Source of the DNA: Sporosarcina luteola
GTDB taxonomy: Bacteria > Bacillota > Bacilli > Bacillales_A > Planococcaceae
Length of the DNA: 64,000 nt
NCBI RefSeq assembly: GCF_023715245.1
Contig: NZ_JAMBNV010000005.1
Span: forward strand, 1-64,000
Direction of reading: 5' to 3'
Shown here piece after piece: positions 25,983-35,017 of this stretch; positions within the stretch are counted from its first letter, which is position 1; the number at the start of each line of letters is the position of its first letter. Made by a program: the position numbers and the translations under genes. The notes beneath the pieces were generated by a model. That model worked only from the letters and a program-made list of their open reading frames with translations, was not told where the DNA came from and made no database searches.

Positions 25983-27453
25983 CTTACCTTTATTACCGAT
26001 CATCCTCCCTTTCCTTTTTGCGATTCTGTTGCTGTTCTTTAAAGAGAATGTCCGAATCCAACGAGCGCTGTCATTGGTCGGTGTCATCATCAGCCTGATC
26101 GCTTCGTTCTACTTGCTAGTAACCGTTAAGTCGGAAGGGGTTCTAGCTGTCACGCTCGGCAGTTGGCCTGCCCCGTTCGGAATATCGATGGTTTCGGACA
26201 TGTTCTCCGCATTGCTAGTGACGACAACTCTATTGATAACATTGTTCGTCGTTGTCTACAGCTTCACCGCAATCGGCGAAGAGCGGGAAAGGTTCTTCTA
26301 CTATCCTGCCATCCTGTTCATGGTGACCGGTGTGAACGGTGCTTTCACGACAGGCGATATATTCAATATGTTTGTCTTTTTTGAAGTGTTGCTGATTGCA
26401 TCTTACTTATTGATTGTCCTTGGTGGCGAAAAAAAGCAGTTGCGTGAATCGATCAAGTACATACTTGTCAATGTCGTTTCTTCAGCGCTATTCGTTATTA
26501 CAGTTGCTTATCTTTATTCAGTCGTCGGTACGTTGAACATGGCTGATATTTCGGTGAAAATTACAGAAATCGGCCAACCTGGAATCATTACGGTGATTGC
26601 AGTTCTCATGCTGATCGTATTTGGGGTAAAAGGAGCGATATTCCCCCTCTACTTCTGGTTGCCTGGATCATACGCAGCACCGCCTGTCCCAGTGCTCGCC
26701 CTATTTGGTGCGTTGCTGACAAAAGTCGGTGTGTACGCAATTATGAGGACCTATACATTGTTTTTCACCCACAATGTCGGAGTCACCCATGAAATCTTAA
26801 TGGTTGTATCTGTCCTGACGGTTATCGTCGGCTGCGTTGGAGCATTGGCGTACTTCGATTTGAAGCAGATCATCATTTATAACATCGTCATTGCGGTTGG
26901 AGTCATCCTATTCGGAGCCGCTCAAATGAATGAAGCCGGTATTTCAGGCGCCATTTTCTACTTGGTGCACGACATGCTTATAAAAGGGGCATTATTCCTT
27001 TTAATCGGCATCATCATTTATGTCACCGGTACGTCGAATTTGCGGAAAATGGGTGGATTGATGAAAACCCATGCCCCGCTTGGATGGTTCTACTTGATTG
27101 CCGCCTTCGGGTTGGCAGGCATTCCGCCGTTAAGTGGTTTCATCGGCAAATTGCTCATTGCACAAGGTGCATTTGAAGCGGGCAATGTTTGGGGAAGCAT
27201 CATTATCCTCGCGTCCAGCTTGATCGTGCTGCTCTCCGTAATCCGGATTTTCATCTATGCGTTCTGGGGAGAGCCAATGGAACTGCCTAAAACGAAAAGG
27301 AAGCCTTACGCACGCATGATGCTTCCGACAATCGTGCTAGTCGTCCTATCGGTCCTTTACGGGGTCGGCACAGAATGGCTCATACCATACGTGACAGACG
27401 CCACGGACGTATTACTACAACCATCCATCTATATTGATGCGGTGTTAAAGTAA
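25975..27453 (+). CDS. mrpD: Mrp antiporter subunit D
   Basis: This protein of about 492 residues is homologous to NuoM/NuoN, with 14 helices. It contains the lysine/glutamate proton-channel residues (NMFVFFEVLLIASYLLIVLG, VFGVKGAIFPLYFWLPGSYA). It forms the ion-translocating module with MrpA. Three in-frame ATGs occur (25966, 25969, 25975); AAAGGAA best fits the third, so 25975 is used. Translation overlaps the mrpC end. Confidence 0.95.
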   Translation: MINLPLLPIILPFLFAILLLFFKENVRIQRALSLVGVIISLIASFYLLVTVKSEGVLAVTLGSWPAPFGISMVSDMFSALLVTTTLLITLFVVVYSFTAIGEERERFFYYPAILFMVTGVNGAFTTGDIFNMFVFFEVLLIASYLLIVLGGEKKQLRESIKYILVNVVSSALFVITVAYLYSVVGTLNMADISVKITEIGQPGIITVIAVLMLIVFGVKGAIFPLYFWLPGSYAAPPVPVLALFGALLTKVGVYAIMRTYTLFFTHNVGVTHEILMVVSVLTVIVGCVGALAYFDLKQIIIYNIVIAVGVILFGAAQMNEAGISGAIFYLVHDMLIKGALFLLIGIIIYVTGTSNLRKMGGLMKTHAPLGWFYLIAAFGLAGIPPLSGFIGKLLIAQGAFEAGNVWGSIIILASSLIVLLSVIRIFIYAFWGEPMELPKTKRKPYARMMLPTIVLVVLSVLYGVGTEWLIPYVTDATDVLLQPSIYIDAVLK

Positions 27454-27466
27454 GGAGTAGATGTCG

Positions 27467-27946
27467 ATGGCCTTTCAAATACTATTGAACTTTTTTATCG
27501 CTGTCATTTGGATGTTCATGAACTCCTCATTGACTGCGTCAACTTTTATCATTGGATACTTGATCGGATTGATCTTGATTATCATTACGAGACGCTTTTT
27601 CACATCAAGGCTTTATATTTGGCGTCTATGGGCGGCCGTTAAATTGACGCTCCTCTTCTTCAAAGAATTGACGCTTTCAAATATTTCTGTTTTGATGCTT
27701 GTCATTCGTCCTAAACTAAAGCTCCAGCCGATGATTTTCGCAATGCCGACCGAGCTGGAGCAAGATTGGGAAATTACACTTTTATCAAGTTTGATCACAT
27801 TGACGCCTGGAACGATTGTACTTCATGTATCCGACGATCAACGGACTTTATACATCCACGCAATCGATGTAGATGATGTAGACGAGGCGATTGATTCGAT
27901 AAAAAATTCATTTGAAAAAGCGATTATGGAGGTGAGCCGAGCATGA
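27467..27946 (+). CDS. mrpE: Mrp antiporter subunit E
   Basis: This protein of about 159 residues starts MAFQILLNFF, as MrpE proteins do. The ATG at 27467 lies 9 nt after AAGGAG, while the ATG at 27461 is too close. Two N-terminal helices are followed by a cytosolic domain with the conserved SLITLTPGTIVLHVSDDQRTLYIHAIDV. It is required for assembly or function of the full antiporter. It overlaps mrpF by 4 nt. Confidence 0.94.
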   Translation: MAFQILLNFFIAVIWMFMNSSLTASTFIIGYLIGLILIIITRRFFTSRLYIWRLWAAVKLTLLFFKELTLSNISVLMLVIRPKLKLQPMIFAMPTELEQDWEITLLSSLITLTPGTIVLHVSDDQRTLYIHAIDVDDVDEAIDSIKNSFEKAIMEVSRA

Positions 27947-28224
27947 TGACGTTCATATGGGTATCCTTGATCCTCGTCGTATTGTCGATGATTGGCATCA
28001 TGTTCCGTGTATTCCGCGGACCTTCTGTGCCTGATCGGCTCATCGCACTTGACGGAATAGGTGTCATGCTCATTTCGGCAATCGCACTTATTTCGATTCT
28101 ATTCGACACCGCCTTTTTCATTGATGTCATTTTACTGATTGCAATCATGTCGTTCATCGGTACCGTGTCATTCTCCAAGTTCATTGAGAAAGGAGAGATC
28201 ATTGAACGTGACCGTAATCGCTAA
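27943..28224 (+). CDS. mrpF: Mrp antiporter subunit F
   Basis: This 93-residue protein has three helices and the MrpF motif GPSVPDRLIALDGIG (about 26-40) plus the helix-3 stretch FFIDVILLIAIMSFIGTV. Single homologues of this subunit (bile-salt or Na+ resistance) exist, but here it is part of the operon. ATGA overlap with mrpE and a 23-nt overlap with mrpG indicate coupling. Confidence 0.94.
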   Translation: MMTFIWVSLILVVLSMIGIMFRVFRGPSVPDRLIALDGIGVMLISAIALISILFDTAFFIDVILLIAIMSFIGTVSFSKFIEKGEIIERDRNR

Positions 28225-28585
28225 TATCTTAATTGTAACGTCGATTCTCGTTGGTCTCATTTTCACCTTTGTGACGATGATCGGTATTTTACGATTGCCC
28301 GACGTTTATACGCGTGCACACGCAGCATCGAAAAGTGCTACGCTAGGTGTTCTAAGTATTTTGCTCGGCGTGTTCTTTCATTTCTGGTTGAAAGAGGACC
28401 ATTTCAGCATCTCCCTGCTTCTTGGAATCGTTTTCTTATTCATCACTTCACCGATCGGTGGCCATTTGATGGGTCGTGCCGCCTATATGTCAGGAGTCAA
28501 GCCAACTGATTTGACTGTCGGAGATGATTTGAAGGAAGCTGTCAATGAGGCGAGAGAGCAAAATATGAAAAGGCTAAAAGATTAA
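28202..28585 (+). CDS. mrpG: Mrp antiporter subunit G
   Basis: This 127-residue subunit has three helices and GILRLPDVYTRAHAASKSATLG (the PhaG/MnhG/YufB signature, about 28-49). The start is the TTG at 28202, 6 nt after AAGGAG; upstream in-frame codons back to 28139 are inside mrpF and lack a ribosome binding site. It is the last gene of the operon, ending at a strong terminator. Confidence 0.93.
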   Translation: MNVTVIANILIVTSILVGLIFTFVTMIGILRLPDVYTRAHAASKSATLGVLSILLGVFFHFWLKEDHFSISLLLGIVFLFITSPIGGHLMGRAAYMSGVKPTDLTVGDDLKEAVNEAREQNMKRLKD

Positions 28586-28630
28586 AAAACACACTCGGTA
28601 TTCCAATGAGGAATCCGAGTGTGTTTTTTT
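28584..28630. terminator. terminator after the mrp operon
   Basis: A long stem (AAAAAACACACTCGG/CCGAGTGTGTTTTTTT) has a second inner stem (ATTCC/GGAAT). A and T runs on both sides let it also end the converging gene at 28629. Confidence 0.9.
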
Positions 28631-28859
28631 AATAAGGGTATCTGTATGGTGGATAATTGTAGTACGGAGGATACCCATAACCATAAGGGTAGTAATTGTA
28701 TGGATATCCATACTGATAGTTATAAGGATAATAAGGCGGGAATAAAGCATTCCCAAGAAAGCTGCCAACCAAGCCTCCTAGAAAAGGCCCCCCTACTCCA
28801 AATCCAAACCCGTCATGCCGTCTGTCAAAACGGCGGTACCTATTATCAAAACGAACCAT
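28629..28859 (-). CDS. Tyr/Pro/Gly-rich small protein, spore-coat-like composition
   Basis: This 76-residue protein has an Arg-rich start (FDNRYRRFDRRHDG), a Gly/Phe hydrophobic centre (GFGVGGPFLGGLVGSFLG) and a tail of repeated PYNYQYGYP-like units. AAAGGGGG lies 6 nt before the ATG, which supports it as a real gene. The composition recalls small coat or surface proteins of Bacillales spores, but no family is recognised and no sporulation promoter is evident. Confidence 0.7.
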   Translation of the reverse strand: MVRFDNRYRRFDRRHDGFGFGVGGPFLGGLVGSFLGNALFPPYYPYNYQYGYPYNYYPYGYGYPPYYNYPPYRYPY

Positions 28860-28975
28860 TTATATCCCCCTTTCTCACTTATCCTATTCGTGAAGGGCTA
28901 AGTGAGGAGGGACGGATGCCCATGAACCGGATCAATAACGCCTGGTCATAGCGTCTAGGTTGTTAGTAATTATTT

Positions 28976-30487
28976 TTAATGAGTCGGCTCTGCATCCGCC
29001 ATACGTTCAACAAGCGTAGCAAGTGTACGGACCATGACACCTGTCGCCCCTTTTGGACCAAGGTCATGGGCTGCAGATGCGTCAGACGTGCCTGCGATAT
29101 CGAGATGGATCCATGGAGTGCTTTCCGCGAATTCACCGACAAACCCACCTCCGAAGATCATATGGCCGTCACGGCCCGGAGAGTTGTTCAAATCAGCGAC
29201 GTCGCTTTTCCGAATCCGTTTCTTATCGCTTTCCGTAAGCGGCAGTCTCCATACGAATTCACCAGTTTCCAATGAAGCTTGCATGAACTCTTCAAAGAAT
29301 GCTTCATCATTTGTCAAAGCGCCGGTTTTATCATTTCCTAACGCGACGATGACGCCTCCTGTCAGCGTTGCCACATCAATCAGGTAGTTAGCGCCGGATT
29401 GCTTGGCGTACGTAACTGCGTCGGCAAGGACGAGCCTACCTTCAGCGTCTGTGTTCAACACTTCGATTGTCTTCCCGCTCAATGAAGTAATGACATCGTC
29501 CGGCTTAAACGCTTCGCCTGAAACCATATTGTCCGTCGCTCCGATGACCGCGATGACGTTTTTCGCTGGACGCAGTTCGCCGATGATGCTCATCGCACCA
29601 AGCACTGCTGCTGCCCCGCCCATGTCGCCTTTCATGCCGACCATTCCTTCGCGGGGTTTCAATGAGTAGCCGCCTGTATCGTACGTGACGCCCTTGCCTA
29701 CGAGACCAATGACGTCTTCCCATTGCTCTGTCCCGGCATATTTCAGCACAATGAGACGGGGCTCTTCGACGGAGCCTTTGTTGACCGCCAAGATTGCACC
29801 CATACCGAGTTCTTCCATCTCTTTCTTACCTAGTATTTCAATTTCGAAATCATATTTCTCTGCTAGTTCGTTGGCATAGTCTGCCATTTTTGTTGCGGTT
29901 AGAATATTCGGCGGTGTATTGACAAGCGTACGCGCCTCATTCACCGCGTTTGCATATGTACATCCCACTTCAAATGCCGCCTTCAATTCATCTTTTTCCG
30001 CAGCTGTTAAAAATGTCACTGTTTCCAACGCGACGTCCTTTTCATTCGAATCAGTCTTATACCCTTCAAATTGATAATAGCCCATGCCGATCCCTTCCGC
30101 AGCCGCGAAGACGACATCTTCGCAAGTCAGGTCCTCATTTGTGAACGGAGCAGTCCAAATGGCCGTGGATGACGCTTTAGATGATTTCAATTCTTTGCCT
30201 AAAGCCGCGAATACTTGACGTAGACGGTCTTCAGTCAGTTTCTTTGATGCTCCGAGTCCGACGAAAACGATGCGCTCATATCCGAGCGGTTCCAGTGCTG
30301 GCATCTTACTTATTTTCTTGAAATCAGTCTTAATGTCACCGGCCTTGATCCAATCCATTAGACGCGGACTGAATGAGTCGGCGAATGTTTTCCACCCTTC
30401 GATATTTTCCGGATGCTCAGGAACCCCTATAACTAGCACTTCCGAATTTACATTACCGAATTCAGGTTCCATAAATGATGTTTTCAT
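28976..30487 (-). CDS. pepA: leucyl aminopeptidase (M17)
   Basis: This protein of 503 residues from the ATG at 30485-30487 is preceded by GGGAGG. It has an N-terminal macro-like domain (about 1-170) and a C-terminal di-metal peptidase domain. Metal and catalytic residues are K265 and D270 (GKGVTYDTGGYS), D288, and D347 and E349 in NTDAEGRLVLADA. It removes N-terminal residues from cytosolic peptides, as a hexamer. It corresponds to yuiE in B. subtilis. A longer reading to 30583 lacks a start signal. Confidence 0.94.
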   Translation of the reverse strand: MKTSFMEPEFGNVNSEVLVIGVPEHPENIEGWKTFADSFSPRLMDWIKAGDIKTDFKKISKMPALEPLGYERIVFVGLGASKKLTEDRLRQVFAALGKELKSSKASSTAIWTAPFTNEDLTCEDVVFAAAEGIGMGYYQFEGYKTDSNEKDVALETVTFLTAAEKDELKAAFEVGCTYANAVNEARTLVNTPPNILTATKMADYANELAEKYDFEIEILGKKEMEELGMGAILAVNKGSVEEPRLIVLKYAGTEQWEDVIGLVGKGVTYDTGGYSLKPREGMVGMKGDMGGAAAVLGAMSIIGELRPAKNVIAVIGATDNMVSGEAFKPDDVITSLSGKTIEVLNTDAEGRLVLADAVTYAKQSGANYLIDVATLTGGVIVALGNDKTGALTNDEAFFEEFMQASLETGEFVWRLPLTESDKKRIRKSDVADLNNSPGRDGHMIFGGGFVGEFAESTPWIHLDIAGTSDASAAHDLGPKGATGVMVRTLATLVERMADAEPTH

Positions 30488-30518
30488 TTGACTACCTCCC
30501 ACTTTTCCTACATCCTCT

Positions 30519-30604
30519 ATTATATACCAACACACAGTCGAACCAAAATAATCATTCAAAAAAATCGGACTTCCGATTTTCACTGAGTGACGATATGGTA
30601 TACT
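30519..30604. promoter_or_regulatory. divergent pepA/yuiD promoters and inverted repeat
   Basis: Minus strand: TTGGTT (30541-30546), 16 nt, TATAAT (30519-30524), for pepA. Plus strand: an extended -10 TGGTATACT with TATACT at 30599-30604, for yuiD. A perfect inverted repeat with 9-bp arms AAAATCGGA/TCCGATTTT (30561-30580) lies over the yuiD -35 region and may be an operator. Confidence 0.45.
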
Positions 30605-30639
30605 ATGTGTAGATTTTTTATTAGCAAAGGAGTGGAATC

Positions 30640-31119
30640 ATGTCCATATTGCAAAACACTCCGCTCCTCGCGGCATTATTTGCGATTGTTTTCGCTCAAT
30701 TCGTTAAGATTCCAATCCATTTTTTATTGACGAAGAAATTGGACTGGAAATTGATGACGTCCACTGGCGGAATGCCAAGCTCCCATTCAGCTGCTGTGTC
30801 TGCGCTGACGACTGCCATCGGTTACGAAGTCGGCCTTGGATCTCCTTTATTCGCGGTGTCTGCAATCTTCGCGGTCATCGTCATGTTCGATGCAACAGGA
30901 ATCCGTTACCAGGCGGGGCAACAGGCTTTGATCATCAACCAAATGAGGGTGGACTTTCAAACTTTCGTGACAGAGGTGAAAGGCTGGCCACAGAAAGATG
31001 GACCACAAAAGATCTTGGAACTGAAAACCCTTCTTGGCCATAAGCCTAGCGAAGTCTTTGCAGGCTCAATGACGGGCATTTTCATATCCGCCATCATTTA
31101 TTCGTTTTTCATGATTTAA
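30640..31119 (+). CDS. yuiD: divergent PAP2-family membrane protein (YuiD)
   Basis: This 159-residue protein has four to five helices and belongs to the divergent PAP2/VanZ-like acid phosphatase family. TSTGGMPSSHSAAVSAL (about 41-57) is the phosphatase-like SGxPSxH motif and VIVMFDATGIRYQAGQQA follows. The natural substrate is unknown; lipid-linked phosphate hydrolysis is inferred from family. AAAGGAG precedes the ATG. It lies next to pepA as in B. subtilis. Confidence 0.9.
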   Translation: MSILQNTPLLAALFAIVFAQFVKIPIHFLLTKKLDWKLMTSTGGMPSSHSAAVSALTTAIGYEVGLGSPLFAVSAIFAVIVMFDATGIRYQAGQQALIINQMRVDFQTFVTEVKGWPQKDGPQKILELKTLLGHKPSEVFAGSMTGIFISAIIYSFFMI

Positions 31120-31120
31120 A

Positions 31121-31158
31121 AAGAAGAAGGTGCTCCCACAGGGAACACCTTCTTCTTT
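31121..31158 (+). terminator. terminator after yuiD
   Basis: The arms AAGAAGAAGGTG and CACCTTCTTCTTT form a stable hairpin ending in T residues. Confidence 0.85.
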
Positions 31159-31159
31159 G

Positions 31160-31321
31160 TTAGATCAATTACGCCTCGGCGTAATTGCGAATCGAACAGC
31201 GTAGGGTTCGATTTGCCGTATTTCTGCGTTCTTTGCAGAAATTAAGGCACTATCAGGGCGTGACGATCTTAGGTTGCCTTCCGCATCTTAATTTGCTTCA
31301 GTCGTGCTTTCCGGCTGAAGC
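31160..31321. repeat. cluster of four to five imperfect palindromes
   Basis: In order: CAATTACGCC/GGCGTAATTG (31166-31187), AATCGAAC/GTTCGATT (31190-31214), ATTTCTGC/GCAGAAAT (31220-31243), AAGGCA/TGCCTT (about 31245-31281) and GCTTCAG/CTGAAGC (about 31294-31320). It lies between converging yuiD and yuiB. Tandem hairpins of this kind suggest a mobile or structured intergenic repeat rather than a gene. Confidence 0.6.
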
Positions 31322-31323
31322 GA

Positions 31324-31650
31324 TTAGAACATCTGATACCCTTGCTTCCTTAGCAGCTTGATGACAAACCCTGAAATGATTGCGCCAACTAATCCACTTG
31401 CAAGAATGATAATATCAGCTGCATGAAGAGAGACGATTTTTTCACCGAGCAGGCTGAATGAATGGCCTGGGTTTGTAAAATACTCAAAAACTCCCACTTC
31501 ATCGATTATCAAAATGACGACGATCGGATAGACGATTGCCATCAACCACGTCATACGGAGTAGCATATTCAGCAAAAAGCCTATTCCGAAAAACATGACC
31601 ATGAAAATAATTATGGATAAAACGACATGTGTCAATGAAATTGTTCCCAA
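31324..31650 (-). CDS. yuiB: YuiB-like membrane protein
   Basis: This 108-residue protein has three helices (about 8-50 and 75-100) and no recognisable catalytic motif. It matches the YuiB type by length, topology and position between yuiD and yumB. Its function is unknown. It starts with TTG 8 nt after GGAGG. It converges on yuiD across a palindrome-rich spacer. Confidence 0.8.
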   Translation of the reverse strand: MGTISLTHVVLSIIIFMVMFFGIGFLLNMLLRMTWLMAIVYPIVVILIIDEVGVFEYFTNPGHSFSLLGEKIVSLHAADIIILASGLVGAIISGFVIKLLRKQGYQMF

Positions 31651-31756
31651 ATTGTCTACCTCCGCTTTCCATTCACCATTTTACAGGAACGGATATATGC
31701 TTTCAATAAATTAAAGCCATTTCAATGATTTGTCGAAATTTGAACACTACTTTTAT

Positions 31757-32254
31757 TCATTTTTTATAAAACAGCTTATAGGATGTGTAACCAAACCATT
31801 CTCCCGGTTCCATCTGCTCCATTTGCAATAGCCCCGATTCAATAGCCCTTTCTGCAATCTCATGAATCATTGCTGATACATTCGGATCATCCTTCAGTTC
31901 ATAAGGGGTCTTCCAAGCGACTTCCGAGATTTCATTCTCCTGAGGCGTTAAAAGCTGGTTTTCCTGTTCAGGACGCAATAAGAATAACGCCAAATTATCA
32001 CTGACTTCCCCTTTCAGGATACCTGTACGGAATCCAACCATCCCTTCCAGTTTACAATCAAGCCCAGTTTCTTCTTTCACCTCCCGGATTGCTGCCTGGT
32101 CCGCTGTTTCATTCCCTTCCACGAAACCCGCTGGCAATGACCACATTCCTTTCAACCCGCTGTATGTTTTTTTGACGACGAGCCATTCGCCTTTGCTGTT
32201 CATGACAATACCCGCTGCACCGAGCCATACATTTCCGCGTTTTTTATTCGCCAC
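31757..32254 (-). CDS. NUDIX hydrolase
   Basis: This 165-residue protein has the Nudix box at about 43-65 ([20 protein letters not shown] then TGL), matching G-x5-E-x7-REUxEExGU. It should hydrolyse a nucleoside diphosphate linked to another moiety with Mg2+; the substrate is unknown. GTG start after AGGGGGG. It follows the yumB terminator and is probably transcribed on its own or by read-through. Confidence 0.9.
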   Translation of the reverse strand: MANKKRGNVWLGAAGIVMNSKGEWLVVKKTYSGLKGMWSLPAGFVEGNETADQAAIREVKEETGLDCKLEGMVGFRTGILKGEVSDNLALFLLRPEQENQLLTPQENEISEVAWKTPYELKDDPNVSAMIHEIAERAIESGLLQMEQMEPGEWFGYTSYKLFYKK

Positions 32255-32266
32255 ACTATCCCCCCT

Positions 32267-32300
32267 AAAAAAACACCCGCCACTGAATAGGCGGGTGTTT
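32267..32300 (-). terminator. terminator after yumB
   Basis: The minus-strand hairpin AAACACCCGCC/GGCGGGTGTTT is followed by TTTTTTT (plus-strand A run 32267-32273), and lies just before the NUDIX ribosome binding site. Confidence 0.85.
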
Positions 32301-32321
32301 AGTATCTTATGATTGCAGCTC

Positions 32322-33539
32322 TTATTTAAGTAAGTTGAACTTACCTTTTTTAATAGTAAGGCCTAATCCACCGATCATATAAAGGGAACGGTTATCAACC
32401 ATCTTCTTCATGAATGATGCTTTTTTACCCATCAGTTTCTTACCGAAAGCGACACCGATTGCATCGTCATCACCAAGGGATGCGATAGCACCTTTAATAT
32501 CCGGCACGAATTCGGATGTCGGGTTGCCCTTCATCAATGCGATCAAGTTGTTCGCACACATATCACCTTGCTGCATAGCAATTTGAGCTGTTGGTGGATA
32601 TGGACGGTTTGTTTCTTCATTGATCATCAATGCGCAGTCACCAACGATGAATACGTCAGCATGGCCAGGAGCACGAAGATCTTTTTCAACTTTAACACGT
32701 GCACGCATGTTTTCGATGCCAGTTTGTTCGATCAAGCGGTTGCCTCGAACTCCAGCAGCCCATACGACAGTACCGGCTTTGATGAATTCAAACTCATCTT
32801 CGCCTTTTTTAACGTTAACGCCTTCAGGAGTCGCTTCTACTACCGGAGTACCGATTGAGAATTCAATTCCTTTAGACTTCAATTGTCTTACCGCATAGTC
32901 AACCAATTCCGGATCGAATCCTGGAAGCACCATTGGAGCTGCTTCTACACAGATGACACGAACTTTTTCCTGTGGTACATCGAACTCTTTGCAAAGTTCA
33001 GGTACACGGTTTCCAAGTTCCCCAAGGAATTCAATTCCTGTGAAACCTGCTCCGCCGACGATGATTGTCAAACGGCTATCGTCCTTTTCTTCTTCAAGCG
33101 ACCATGTGGCAAATTGATATTCAATATGTTCACGGATTTGACGTGCAGCTTTGACGTTAGCGATAGACAAAGCATACTTGTCCAATCCAGGAATGCCGAA
33201 CGTTTCACCTTCGAAGCCTAGTGCAATAACAAGGTAGTCGTACGTATGTGTACCGACATTAGAAGTGACGACTTTACCTTGGATATCGATTGCTTGAACT
33301 TCAGCTTGAACGAATTTCACTTTTCCTTCGTTAATGACATCTTTGATATCATAACGAACTTGTTCAGGCGATAATGTTCCTGCAGCCGCTTCATGTAGCC
33401 AAGTCGACTCGTAATGATATTCATTTTTGTTAATCAGCACAATATCAGCTTCATCAGTGCCAATTGATTTTTGCAAGTTGACGACTGTGGATAAACCGCC
33501 GTAACCCGCACCTAATACTAAGATTGTCGGTCTTTTCAC
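32322..33539 (-). CDS. yumB: type II NADH dehydrogenase-like flavoprotein (YumB)
   Basis: This 405-residue NAD(P)/FAD-dependent oxidoreductase has an FAD-binding GAGYGGL at the N-terminus, an NADH-binding [14 protein letters not shown] at about 165-178, and the second FAD motif VFIVGDCAL near 300. A C-terminal amphipathic region would place it at the membrane surface, feeding electrons to quinone. B. subtilis has three such proteins (Ndh, YumB, YutJ); position supports yumB. The GTG at 33537-33539 after AAGGTGG is preferred to the longer 33554 reading. Confidence 0.9.
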   Translation of the reverse strand: MKRPTILVLGAGYGGLSTVVNLQKSIGTDEADIVLINKNEYHYESTWLHEAAAGTLSPEQVRYDIKDVINEGKVKFVQAEVQAIDIQGKVVTSNVGTHTYDYLVIALGFEGETFGIPGLDKYALSIANVKAARQIREHIEYQFATWSLEEEKDDSRLTIIVGGAGFTGIEFLGELGNRVPELCKEFDVPQEKVRVICVEAAPMVLPGFDPELVDYAVRQLKSKGIEFSIGTPVVEATPEGVNVKKGEDEFEFIKAGTVVWAAGVRGNRLIEQTGIENMRARVKVEKDLRAPGHADVFIVGDCALMINEETNRPYPPTAQIAMQQGDMCANNLIALMKGNPTSEFVPDIKGAIASLGDDDAIGVAFGKKLMGKKASFMKKMVDNRSLYMIGGLGLTIKKGKFNLLK

Positions 33540-33813
33540 GAAAATCGAAACCACCTTTGTTTTATTATGTGCCGGGTCCGTTTAAAATCGGTATATGAGA
33601 CGATTTGCCCAGTCCTGGCATTTGCCTTTATTCGACAAACTTCTACTATTCAATAGTAGCCTTTTTACTAAGCCTTTTCAACATCATAATGATTTAAATC
33701 ATTAATTCGAATATAACAATAAAACCCTTCCCAACCAAGTGAAGCCGAAAGGAGCATCTGGTTGGAAAAGGGATCATAAGTAATACGTCCTCATTAGCAG
33801 TAATTAAAGGATA
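33540..33813. other. yumB-yutM intergenic region
   Basis: No coding sequence is seen here. It contains the yumB ribosome binding site, a small hairpin (CTACTATT/AATAGTAG, about 33643-33661) and the yutM terminator. An AT-rich stretch (33680-33720) could hold the yumB promoter, but I find no convincing -35/-10 pair. Confidence 0.5.
33721..33772 (-). terminator. terminator after yutM
   Basis: The imperfect stem CCCTTTTCCAACCA/TGGTTGGGAAGGG is followed by TTTTATTG on the minus strand. Confidence 0.7.
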
Positions 33814-34179
33814 TTATTCGCAAACTTCCGGGGTACCGACTTTCTTGGCAGTCCTAAATGAAGTTCCGCAGCCGCATGATGCGATGGCATTAGGGTTTTC
33901 AATTGTGAAGCCACCGCCCATCAAGGACTCCTTATAATCGACCTTGGTCCCGTCGAGGATTCCTGCATCGTCTTTTGAAACGACGATCTGAATGCCATGC
34001 TGGGATAAAAGATAATCATCCTCGGACGCTGCTTCTTCAAATCCTAAGCCATATGTCAATCCGCTGCAACCTCCGCCGTTCACTGCAACGCGAAGGAATG
34101 AACCTTCTTCACCATTATGAATCATCATTTCTTTCACATGAAATGCTGCAGCTTCAGTAATTTCAACATGTTGTTTCAT
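33814..34179 (-). CDS. yutM: HesB/IscA (A-type) iron-sulfur carrier, YutM-like
   Basis: This 121-residue A-type Fe-S carrier has the three conserved cysteines C38 (GGGCSG), C102 and C104 (SCGCG). It passes clusters made by the Suf system to target proteins. GGTGG lies upstream of the ATG. Other Fe-S helpers (yutI at 35133 and suf at 49.5-54.8 kb) are nearby, as in B. subtilis. Confidence 0.93.
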   Translation of the reverse strand: MKQHVEITEAAAFHVKEMMIHNGEEGSFLRVAVNGGGCSGLTYGLGFEEAASEDDYLLSQHGIQIVVSKDDAGILDGTKVDYKESLMGGGFTIENPNAIASCGCGTSFRTAKKVGTPEVCE

Positions 34180-34303
34180 TTACATCCACCTTCCCGCTTT
34201 TCCTCTATCATATCAATGATTTCACCATTTACGCAATTATCTTCACTCCAATTAAATGAAGATGATGTATAATGAATTACATAGTGCGAAAGGGTGATGA
34301 TGA

Positions 34304-34981
34304 ATGGAAGTAAGTGCGACTTATGCCAAGAAAATCGAATGCGAGAACTGTAAGGAGAAATTCACTACAACAAAAATCCGTTCACGCTTCGTCCGTGTCT
34401 CTAAGCATGAAAGTGACTTTAAACCTGTATATTCGGATTCAAACATCAATCCGATTTTATATAATGTGGCTGTTTGCCCCTCCTGTGGATTTGCCTTCAC
34501 CGATGAGTTTTCCAGTTATTTCGCACCTGGTGTGAAAGAGGAAATCGCTCAAAAGATTACATCCCTCTGGAGCGGTAGATCCTTCGGGGATGAACGGACG
34601 ATCGATGAGGCAATTGAAACTTATAAACTAGCATACGTAAGTGCAAGTGTAAAAAAGGAAAAATCATTGACGATGGCGGGCATCATGCTGCGAATCGCCT
34701 GGCTTTATGATGACAAGAACGACATCGATTCGGGGATGCGGTTCAGGAAGGTATCACGTAATTTATATACAGAAGCGTATTCTGCGGGGGATCATGCAGG
34801 GACCCAAATGTCCGAGACAAGGGTATTGTATTTGATGGCCGAGCTATCTCATCAAATCGGTGATAAGGAAGAGGCAATCCGGAATTTTTCAAAGGTTATT
34901 GAAAGCCAAAGGACATCGACCGACCCGCAAATCATCGAGATGGCTAAAGAAAGATGGCAGGAAATTAGGGAGCAGCGCTAG
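34304..34981 (+). CDS. DUF2225 protein with zinc-binding cysteine pairs
   Basis: This 225-residue soluble protein has CxxC pairs at about 13-16 (CENC) and 58-61 (CPSC), consistent with a zinc ribbon at the N-terminus. A helical part follows that looks TPR-like (AIETYKLAYVSASVKKEKSL, then DKEEAIRNFSKVIESQRTST). DUF2225 members are widespread in Bacilli and of unknown function. AAAGGGTG lies before the ATG. It is divergent from yutM. Confidence 0.85.
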   Translation: MEVSATYAKKIECENCKEKFTTTKIRSRFVRVSKHESDFKPVYSDSNINPILYNVAVCPSCGFAFTDEFSSYFAPGVKEEIAQKITSLWSGRSFGDERTIDEAIETYKLAYVSASVKKEKSLTMAGIMLRIAWLYDDKNDIDSGMRFRKVSRNLYTEAYSAGDHAGTQMSETRVLYLMAELSHQIGDKEEAIRNFSKVIESQRTSTDPQIIEMAKERWQEIREQR

Positions 34982-35017
34982 AGTAGGATTCATTTTTAAA
35001 TGAGGTAGAGTGTTTTG

